From assembly GCF_003999875.1 (NCBI RefSeq), contig NZ_RQVJ01000001.1, positions 620,001 to 684,000 on the forward strand: DNA of 64,000 bases, in the 5' to 3' direction. The position numbers and the translations under genes are program-made. Under the pieces are notes generated by a model, which was not told where the DNA came from, did not search any database, and saw nothing but the letters and a program-made list of their open reading frames with translations. This stretch comes from Veillonella sp. 3310 (GTDB lineage: Bacteria > Bacillota > Negativicutes > Veillonellales > Veillonellaceae). This document shows positions 53,513 through 60,222 of the stretch, piece by piece. Position 1 is the first letter of the stretch. The number at the start of each line of letters is the position of its first letter.

Positions 53513-54536
53513 AGGTTTCCACCAATCCATTAATGACTTGATCTCGATATTGTGAGATTGTTTTATGTTCATGTTTTTTGAAAATTTTACAGAAATAGCT
53601 CACATCGCTATACCCTAAGACGTTAGCAATATAGGATCCGCTCTTTTCCGTACCAAGTATATATTCCTTCGCTAAATTTATTTTTTTCTTATGTATATAC
53701 TGCATAATCGTCATGTTTAACTTATGTTTGAATATACGACTAATGTAGCCTTGGCTTACATTACAAGAGATAACTATATCTTTTAAGGAAATGTCTTCTT
53801 GTATATGCTTATGAATAAAGTAGAGAACATTGTGCAAAATATCTTGTTTTCCTTGATATAGTTTCATAAACAAGAAATCAACAATTTTAAATGTCCATAT
53901 ACCCAGTCCTTCTGCATATTTTGTATGAACAGGGTCCAACGGTATCTTTGACTCTATCGTATGAATCATCGATGTGTGCGTGTCTAAGACCTTTTGTTGT
54001 ACCTGGTCTACTAATGCATATAATTCACTAACGGTCGACTGGCTATCACTATGTTCATATATATACTGACATACTTGGTATAATCTGTCATAGGCTACCT
54101 CAAAATCACCTTGCTGAAATCCTTGTACAATTCCATCCAAAAGATCTAGGGATTCCCCTGTAACCTCTTTTTTTTGGCTTACTCCTTTTTCTGGAATCCA
54201 TTTTTGAAAATTTTCCCAGCTAAACGGTTTATATAAATATCCAATTCCAGAATATTTCATAGTCATTTGGTTAACAGCTTGCGTTTCTTTATTCAGCATC
54301 ATCACAATTCGGCATACTGGATACGTGTAATATATATGTCGAATAATATCACCTGCTTTTTGATGACTAATATCCATTGCTATATAAGCGACAGAAATAA
54401 TTTCTTCCTTTGGTAAAGAAAGTACTTCTTGATATGTACTAATGCAGATGACCTCTGCTTGCATATGGAGTGCAATTCGTTTTTGTAGTGCTTTCATATG
54501 CAACTTATCGGTATCTACCAAAAGTATCTTCATCAC
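53499..54536 (-). CDS. AraC-type response regulator (YesN-like)
   Basis: 345 residues: a receiver domain (about 1-120) with LLVDTD acidic residues, candidate phosphoacceptor Asp55 in YIAMDISH and Lys103 in YLYKPF; a helical middle (about 130-240); and a C-terminal AraC DNA-binding domain (ISLKDIVISCNVSQGYISRI, SYIANVLGYSDVSYFCKIF). It probably activates the BMC operon in response to substrate. It follows the PocR-domain gene by 16 bases, its presumed partner. Receiver residues look intact although the partner's kinase does not. Confidence 0.9.
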   Translation of the reverse strand: MMKILLVDTDKLHMKALQKRIALHMQAEVICISTYQEVLSLPKEEIISVAYIAMDISHQKAGDIIRHIYYTYPVCRIVMMLNKETQAVNQMTMKYSGIGYLYKPFSWENFQKWIPEKGVSQKKEVTGESLDLLDGIVQGFQQGDFEVAYDRLYQVCQYIYEHSDSQSTVSELYALVDQVQQKVLDTHTSMIHTIESKIPLDPVHTKYAEGLGIWTFKIVDFLFMKLYQGKQDILHNVLYFIHKHIQEDISLKDIVISCNVSQGYISRIFKHKLNMTIMQYIHKKKINLAKEYILGTEKSGSYIANVLGYSDVSYFCKIFKKHEHKTISQYRDQVINGLVETYETI

Positions 54537-54552
54537 AAAATATCTCCTTATC

Positions 54553-55854
54553 TTATTCTACTGGATAGGATAACATCACCTGTATCCCACCCTTTGGCAA
54601 TGGATAACAATGTACTTTAGCAGAAGTGCCATGGTATTCCATAAACGTTTGGTGTAATTTTAAAATAGCTTGACTCGTCGGAGATAAGGTTGACTCTATG
54701 GTATCTCCATGTATTAACCTCGTCACATCTTGTAGTAATTTGTGTAGTACAAGTACTTCATCAGAGTGAATTTGCAATGTATCATCTTCTATAACAATAC
54801 AGACTTGATCACCTTGGAGCTCTGCATGTAGTTTCATGGAAATCTCTGCATACCCCTCTTGTTGTGCCCTTTCTGCCACTTGATATACATATTGCCATAC
54901 GCTATAGGACGGTAACATGTAATGCCACAGACTCTCATCTATATCTATATTCCAGCCTATGTGGCAATCTTCACGATAGTTTAAGAGAGATACTGTAGAT
55001 TCGATGCGCGAACATTCCTCTTTGATACTTGTTTCAAATAGGCTATCATGATGAAGTGCTAATACATGAATATAATCGAGAATTGCTGCTTCCGTTTTTT
55101 CTGCTTCTTCTACTACAGATAAGCTATCTACTACGCTAAGTAATTTACAGTTACGTACCATATCTACATAGCGCTTATACTTTTCTAGCTCACTTTGTAA
55201 GCAGCAAATCTTATCTTCTGCTTCTAATACTTCTTTTTCTAAGGCCTCTATACGATTTAAATTCTTTTGTTTATTTCTATTCGATACAATTTCATGATTC
55301 GTAAGTTGATTAATAATAAACTCCACTAGTTTTGCAATGGAAAGCACTTCATTATAGCTATACCGCTTAATATCTGCTAACTCTTCCGGGCTCGTAGTTT
55401 CGATATCTTGGTTCACTAATTGTGCTCCACCAGGTACCATATTTTTACTCAACCGGACTATTGTATCTGGTACATCATCACATAGAATCTGTCCTCCAAT
55501 AAATCCGCCTAAATAATGACCATCCACGATAATCGGTATAGCAATTTCTAAAAGTCCGCAAGGACAAATATAAATACTCACCTCTTTATTAGTAGCAGCA
55601 ATAATCGCACCTGATGCATCAGATAACTTACACAATAATGACGATGTAGGATTATCTCTTATTTTCTTACAATAGTCGCAAAACCGTGTTGCTTCTGTTA
55701 ATACATCACCTTTATAATCTACTGTCACAAAAGCTATTCCTGTCACGTTGGCAACCGCTTCTTGGATCCCTTCCAATAAATCATGACCTATGACAGTCAT
55801 AATATCCAGTCGTGATTCTTCGTTTCGATTGTCTTTTAAAGTATTTCGTGGCAT
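54553..55854 (-). CDS. PocR-domain sensor with degenerate LytS-type kinase module
   Basis: 433 residues. Residues 25-190 are a PocR ligand-binding domain (GIQEAVANVTGIAFVTVDYK, then FCDYC and ICPCGLLEIAIPIIVDG with clustered Cys); a coiled coil follows (about 195-230). Residues 230-433 align with LytS/YehU kinases (for example WNIDIDESLWHYMLPSYSVW), but NPHFLFN is replaced by RNCKLLSVVD, the N-box Asn is lost (YQVAERA) and the Gly-rich lid is missing. PocR domains sense propanediol-type ligands. I infer a ligand sensor that cannot phosphorylate and acts by binding its neighbour regulator. Confidence 0.85.
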   Translation of the reverse strand: MPRNTLKDNRNEESRLDIMTVIGHDLLEGIQEAVANVTGIAFVTVDYKGDVLTEATRFCDYCKKIRDNPTSSLLCKLSDASGAIIAATNKEVSIYICPCGLLEIAIPIIVDGHYLGGFIGGQILCDDVPDTIVRLSKNMVPGGAQLVNQDIETTSPEELADIKRYSYNEVLSIAKLVEFIINQLTNHEIVSNRNKQKNLNRIEALEKEVLEAEDKICCLQSELEKYKRYVDMVRNCKLLSVVDSLSVVEEAEKTEAAILDYIHVLALHHDSLFETSIKEECSRIESTVSLLNYREDCHIGWNIDIDESLWHYMLPSYSVWQYVYQVAERAQQEGYAEISMKLHAELQGDQVCIVIEDDTLQIHSDEVLVLHKLLQDVTRLIHGDTIESTLSPTSQAILKLHQTFMEYHGTSAKVHCYPLPKGGIQVMLSYPVE

Positions 55855-55927
55855 TCCTTTTTATTACCTTTCTTATACAATACGTAAAATAACTCTACTT
55901 ATAGTATACGACAGTAATTGCAAAAAC

Positions 55928-55955
55928 CATGTCAAAAAATATGATTTTTGTCATG
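55928..55955 (-). terminator. Terminator-like inverted repeat between the two halves of the BMC locus
   Basis: CATGACAAAAA and TTTTTTGACATG arms (one mismatch) are followed by GGTTTTTG on the minus strand. It lies between the end of the upstream aldehyde dehydrogenase gene and the PocR gene; a weak promoter (TATAAG near 55900) may follow for the regulatory genes. Confidence 0.5.
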
Positions 55956-55972
55956 AAATTTAATCATAGTTA

Positions 55973-57295
55973 TTATGTATACGAACATAGCGTTTCTACA
56001 TATACACATCTTCTGCGACGGACTAAATCTTTCGCCGTTATGGCCCCTTCACCAGTGACATTGGCAATCGTGAAAGATGTAGCTCCTACGCCACAGATAC
56101 CAATTCCATCTAAGGAACATCCATTTTTGACAAAGATTGTAGTTCGAAAAGCTTTTGCTGCTTGCCGTAAACGCTCCGTGTCGCGAGAATGAATGCCTGC
56201 TGTATGGTGATAACCTTGTTCTGCATCAACAGCAATTTGTAGGGCACTTTCAAAATTACTAGCTTTCACCACTGTAATCAATGGAGCTAATATTTCCTGT
56301 GTCACAAATGGATGGATTTTAACTGTTTCTACAGCAATCAAATCATAGGAACGATTCGTATGAATTCCTGCATCTTTTAAAATCTCATCTGCCGATTTAC
56401 CGCCATATTGACGATTCACTTCCATATCTTCAGTCAAGAGAATTTTCGATAATTTCAACATTTCTCCCACTGAATCCACATAATACACATTGAGTCTTTC
56501 TAAAGCCGATCGAAATGCAGGTACTACAGATTCTACAATAATGACATTTTTCTCCGATGTACAGGTAATGTTATGATCGAAGGATGCGCCTTTGTGAATG
56601 CAATACGCTGCTCGATCGATATCAGCCGTTTCATCTACTACAAATGTAGGGTTCGCTGGCCCTGCTGAAATAACCTTCTTACCGCAGGCTAATGCGCTCC
56701 TAGCTGCATCTGACCCACCAGTAGATAAAATCAATTCTACATCAGGGTGATTCATTATTTCATTAAGATATGTTAAGGAACAAGTATCTGGTGTGGTAAT
56801 TAAGTTACATATGCCAAATTTATCTAGGATAATTTTGTTCATCACTTTCGTAATATATTTAGATACTTCCATGGCTCTTGGATGTGGACAGTGAATCACT
56901 ACATTTCCTGCTGACAACAAACTAATTGTATTATTGATCAACGTTTCACAAGGATTGGTACTTGGATGTATAGCACATACCACACCGTATGGAAATGGTT
57001 CTGTTAAAACAATTCCGTTCTCCCCTTGCGTAGTTCCTGTAATCAAGTCTTCTGGTCCCGGCGTTTCTTCTAAAGCAAGTTTAATCTTAACAGCCTTATC
57101 TTCGGCTTTACCCATACCAGTTTCTTCACAAGCTAATGTGGCAAATTCTAAACTATAGCTTCGCAATCCTTCACGGATAGCTTGAATTAATTGCTTCCGT
57201 TCCCGTAGACTCAACTTCTGATAGATGTGAAATGCTTGTTTTGATGCATGCACAATCTGTGTTACTGAGGAAAATATCCCACCTTGGGTTCCCAT
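55973..57295 (-). CDS. Second CoA-acylating aldehyde dehydrogenase paralogue
   Basis: About 440 residues, related to PduP (FPYGVVCAIHPSTNPCETLI; STGGSDAARSALACGKKVIS; catalytic Cys in DHNITCTSEKNV). It differs from the 51.5-kb copy around the nucleotide site and lacks the N-terminal encapsulation helix: I place the start at the ATG at 57295 after AAGGAGG, giving MGTQGGIFSSVTQIVHASKQ. A TTG upstream in frame overlaps the ribosome site. It may act on a different aldehyde, outside the shell, or be carried in with its sister. It follows the vertex-protein gene. Confidence 0.88.
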   Translation of the reverse strand: MGTQGGIFSSVTQIVHASKQAFHIYQKLSLRERKQLIQAIREGLRSYSLEFATLACEETGMGKAEDKAVKIKLALEETPGPEDLITGTTQGENGIVLTEPFPYGVVCAIHPSTNPCETLINNTISLLSAGNVVIHCPHPRAMEVSKYITKVMNKIILDKFGICNLITTPDTCSLTYLNEIMNHPDVELILSTGGSDAARSALACGKKVISAGPANPTFVVDETADIDRAAYCIHKGASFDHNITCTSEKNVIIVESVVPAFRSALERLNVYYVDSVGEMLKLSKILLTEDMEVNRQYGGKSADEILKDAGIHTNRSYDLIAVETVKIHPFVTQEILAPLITVVKASNFESALQIAVDAEQGYHHTAGIHSRDTERLRQAAKAFRTTIFVKNGCSLDGIGICGVGATSFTIANVTGEGAITAKDLVRRRRCVYVETLCSYT

Positions 57296-57308
57296 ATTTG
57301 CCTCCTTA

Positions 57309-57572
57309 CTAAATAACAACAGAGTCTACAATACCAATGATTGCTAAATCTATGGTAGCCCCTTTTCGATTCTCTTCCACTCGTACTGAAGACCCCGTTC
57401 CAACTAGCACATATTCACCTACACCAGCGCCTACAAAATCAGCTGCTACTTGTTCTCTATGAGCTGGCGAAAGCGATGCATCGACAGGCTGTACAATCAT
57501 CAACTTATATCCTAATAGGGTATCACTTTTTTTTGTTGCTACAACATTACCAATCACTTTTGCTAAATACAT
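57309..57572 (-). CDS. PduN/EutN-type BMC-P vertex protein
   Basis: 87 residues: MYLAKVIGNVVATKKSDTLL start, LMIVQPVDASL, and DFVGAGVGEYVLVGTGSSVR, the pattern of EutN/CcmL pentamers that close the twelve vertices of the shell. Without it a shell cannot close. It has a TAGGAG site and is followed by the second aldehyde dehydrogenase gene. Confidence 0.95.
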   Translation of the reverse strand: MYLAKVIGNVVATKKSDTLLGYKLMIVQPVDASLSPAHREQVAADFVGAGVGEYVLVGTGSSVRVEENRKGATIDLAIIGIVDSVVI

Positions 57573-57594
57573 GCTTACTCCTATCTCATAGGAC

Positions 57595-58128
57595 TCAATT
57601 CATATGACGAATATGGTCTATGTATCGTATCCCTAACTCAAATATTGTTTGATAGTACCCTTGCACCATCTGTTGGTAGGGACCTGGTTCTTTTCCTGAT
57701 AAAGGCTCTATGGATGTTGGCAGTACATAGATACTAGCACCTGCTGTAAAAGCTTTCTTTACCACTTCCGACAGATCCGATTGACTATAGCCTAACGCAA
57801 TATGAATGACATCATTTCTTCCTATATAAGGTAATACTATACAATCGTGTTCTGTAAAAGTGGGTTCCTCTCCATAGGGATATTGCATAAGAAAAGGATG
57901 AATTTCTTTCACTCGACGTTCCATTTCTGGATCACCGTTTTTGGGAACAATGGCATGAACTTGTGTGAAGTCACATGTAGTCAATTGATTCGCCAACGCA
58001 TAATTTTCATGATGCCACTGTTCATCAAAGACAACATATAATTTTCTTACACTTTGTTCATGAGATTGTTCTGCTAAAATACGTGCCACCATGTCTTCTA
58101 GGAGCCTAGATAGGTCTCTATCTTTCAT
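57595..58128 (-). CDS. Microcompartment-associated flavoprotein-like protein
   Basis: 177 residues. The N-terminal 21 (MKDRDLSRLLEDMVARILAE) form an amphipathic helix like an encapsulation peptide. The rest is an alpha/beta protein: KLYVVFDEQWHHENYAL, CIVLPYIGRNDVIHIALGYS and AFTAGASIYVLPTSIEPLSG resemble the flavoprotein-domain proteins found in glycyl-radical compartment loci (VLP-x-x-S/G-x-N pattern). If so, it may bind flavin or act as an accessory redox factor. PduM occupies a similar place in pdu loci but does not look alike. Moderate confidence in family, none in reaction. Confidence 0.6.
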   Translation of the reverse strand: MKDRDLSRLLEDMVARILAEQSHEQSVRKLYVVFDEQWHHENYALANQLTTCDFTQVHAIVPKNGDPEMERRVKEIHPFLMQYPYGEEPTFTEHDCIVLPYIGRNDVIHIALGYSQSDLSEVVKKAFTAGASIYVLPTSIEPLSGKEPGPYQQMVQGYYQTIFELGIRYIDHIRHMN

Positions 58129-58146
58129 AGTGCCTCCTCTAAAGTA

Positions 58147-58178
58147 GTGGCATATAAGGACAATGCCTCATATGCCAC
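58147..58178 (-). other. Intergenic hairpin after the BMC-H gene
   Basis: GTGGCATAT and ATATGCCAC form a perfect 9-bp stem with a 14-base loop between the BMC-H gene and the flavoprotein-like gene. There is no T run. Such hairpins often protect the 3' end of a highly expressed upstream cistron; that role here is inferred. Confidence 0.5.
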
Positions 58179-58184
58179 GCTACA

Positions 58185-58466
58185 TTACGCTTTAAGAGTT
58201 GGAATAATACGTTCTGTATCGATGTGAGGACGAGGGATAACGTGTAAGGATACAACTTCGCCTACTGCACGAGCTGCTACTGCGCCAGCTTCTACAGCTG
58301 CTTTTACTGCACCAACATCACCACGAACCATAACTGTTACTAATCCAGAACCAATTTTTTCATAGCCTACTAAGTTTACATTAGCAGCTTTTACCATAGC
58401 ATCTGCTGCCTCAATTGCACTTACTAAACCTTTTGTTTCTACCATTCCTAATGCATCTGAAACCAT
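58185..58466 (-). CDS. PduA/PduJ-type BMC-H shell protein, second copy
   Basis: 93 residues: [20 protein letters not shown], the pore loop [12 protein letters not shown] and the ending [18 protein letters not shown]. The core is almost identical to the copy at 50.6 kb, including the GSG pore, with a slightly longer C-terminus. Main facet protein by analogy with PduA/J. It follows pduB by 30 bases, mirroring the pduA-pduB adjacency of other loci in reverse order. Confidence 0.96.
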   Translation of the reverse strand: MVSDALGMVETKGLVSAIEAADAMVKAANVNLVGYEKIGSGLVTVMVRGDVGAVKAAVEAGAVAARAVGEVVSLHVIPRPHIDTERIIPTLKA

Positions 58467-58496
58467 AATATCCTCCTATGTTTCTATACTAACCTA

Positions 58497-59267
58497 TTAA
58501 ATGTATGGTGTTGTACTCGATGTAGGTGTGTCACCTAAAGCACCAAGCAATTTAATACCCACTTCACGAGCTGCTTTCACAGCTTGACGAACAGCACCAG
58601 AATCTCCAGAGAATGTTAAGATCACTTCGTTAGAGAAACTTGTACCAGATTTAGGGGATGCGTAGGAAACAACTTCTACATTGGCAGATTTCACTGCTGT
58701 ATCCGCAAGTACTGCACCAATCGCTGCTGGGCCTGCACATACCATACCAAAAGATCTACCTAATGGAGTATTGAATACGGCTTCTAAACAATAGCTTGCA
58801 CGTGCTGTGTATTGGAATTCCAAATGACCTGCATCATTAGCGTATACATCTCCAAAGTATTTTGGAACAGCTTCTAATGCAATTTCAACAGCTCGACGAG
58901 CATCGGATACATCATGAGCACCGATATAGATCAAGGAACCATGACCTGCGCCACCTTTAGTATCGCGAGGTAACTCTACCGTAATAATTTCAGTATTCGT
59001 TGCTTTGATAGCATCATCCACAGCCATAATTTGTGGGCCTGCTCCTACACGACCGCCGATAATACCGATGGATTTGAATTTTCCTAATCCCATTGTTTCT
59101 GTTAATAATGGATCCACACTGGCAATGACAAGACCAATTGTATCGCCCATTGCAGTACCTACAAATTCAGTAACTCCGATGGATCCTCCAGTTGTGCCTT
59201 GCGGCTTTTTAATGCCAAGTTCTTCTGATACTTGACCCATCACTTTTTCTAATAATGCTGTATCCAT
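58497..59267 (-). CDS. pduB: PduB-like tandem-domain BMC-T shell protein
   Basis: 256 residues with two fused BMC domains: VTEFVGTAMGDTIGLVIASV and the IELPRDTKGGAGHGSLIYIG-like segment (here VELPRDTKGGAGHGS) in the first, ASYCLEAVFNTPLGRSFGM and SGTSFSNEVILTFSGDSGAV in the second. PduB forms trimers; its N-terminal extension (residues 1-30 here, MDTALLEKVMGQVSEELGI) attaches the shell to the enzyme core. No internal ATG or ribosome site for a short PduB' form is visible. It lies after the activase gene. Confidence 0.95.
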   Translation of the reverse strand: MDTALLEKVMGQVSEELGIKKPQGTTGGSIGVTEFVGTAMGDTIGLVIASVDPLLTETMGLGKFKSIGIIGGRVGAGPQIMAVDDAIKATNTEIITVELPRDTKGGAGHGSLIYIGAHDVSDARRAVEIALEAVPKYFGDVYANDAGHLEFQYTARASYCLEAVFNTPLGRSFGMVCAGPAAIGAVLADTAVKSANVEVVSYASPKSGTSFSNEVILTFSGDSGAVRQAVKAAREVGIKLLGALGDTPTSSTTPYI

Positions 59268-59275
59268 AGTACCTC

Positions 59276-60196
59276 CTAACCACCAATAATACAGTTTAAA
59301 CCATATGATTCTACTATTTTTTTATACGTTTCCATTTCTTCTTCTGGAATCTTTGGTGTATTTTCTAATTCATATTCACGTCCCAATAGTTCATATTTCC
59401 CCTGCCCATAATTGTGATATGGCAACAAGTGTATGTCATGAACATTAGGCATATTTTCCTTCACAAACTCTGCTATGCCACGAATATCTTCTTCGCTCGC
59501 ATTAAACCCAGGAATCGTAGGAACACGCACTGTTGTATTTGTGATAGACTGTATGACTTTAGCCGACTCTTTGATCCTTGCGTTATCGACACCAGTGAAC
59601 TTTTTATGTTGCTCAGGATTAACGCTTTTGATATCTAGTAGAACTAAGTCGATGTACGGCATAATCTCTTCTACAATCTTTGTGTCATAATACCCTTCTG
59701 TTTCTATTGCGGTATGCCATCCTTGGGCTTTACAAGCTTTAAAGATTTCTTTGGCAAACTTTGGTTGTGTCAATGCTTCTCCACCAGATACGGTAATGCC
59801 ACCATTGGAGCGGAAATACTGGGTAGCATCTTTTTTGAGCTCCCGTACTACCTGCTCAACACTCATCAACTTACCTTTCATGGAAAGTGCACTGGTAGGA
59901 CAGACCATGGTACACTCTGAACAGTTGTCACAGAGTGTACGGTCAATCCAGTACGGGTTGCTATCGGCAATGGCCTGTTTAGGGCAAACTGCCTGACAAG
60001 CTTTACAACCAATACAGAGTTGTTTTCGATACACTACTTCAGGATAATATTGTTGTGATTCTGGATTAGAACACCATTTACATCGTAATGGACAGCCTTT
60101 CAAAAATACGATTGTCCGGATTCCTGGTCCATCGTGAATGGAAAAGCGTTGAATATCAAATACAGTGCCTTGTACACTATAATCTACTGATTCCAT
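59276..60196 (-). CDS. Glycyl-radical enzyme activase
   Basis: 306 residues. The radical SAM motif is CPLRCKWC (near residue 36), which binds the cluster that cleaves SAM, preceded by FSIHDGPGIRTIVFLKG, the signature of pyruvate-formate-lyase-activating-type enzymes. An inserted ferredoxin-like part carries two more clusters: CIGCKACQAVCP and CDNCSECTMVCP. It abstracts a hydrogen from the glycine of the diol dehydratase encoded directly before it. Two-cluster insert and length are typical of activases for diol dehydratases and choline lyase. Confidence 0.95.
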   Translation of the reverse strand: MESVDYSVQGTVFDIQRFSIHDGPGIRTIVFLKGCPLRCKWCSNPESQQYYPEVVYRKQLCIGCKACQAVCPKQAIADSNPYWIDRTLCDNCSECTMVCPTSALSMKGKLMSVEQVVRELKKDATQYFRSNGGITVSGGEALTQPKFAKEIFKACKAQGWHTAIETEGYYDTKIVEEIMPYIDLVLLDIKSVNPEQHKKFTGVDNARIKESAKVIQSITNTTVRVPTIPGFNASEEDIRGIAEFVKENMPNVHDIHLLPYHNYGQGKYELLGREYELENTPKIPEEEMETYKKIVESYGLNCIIGG

Positions 60197-60222
60197 ACGA
60201 ACTTATCCTTTAATTTATGTAC

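Noticed and set aside
53513-53572. Longer PduL beginning at 53572 or 53530
   Set aside because: Those ATGs lie deeper inside the response-regulator gene without a ribosome site; the ATG at 53512 follows GGTGG and gives the usual length with an encapsulation helix.
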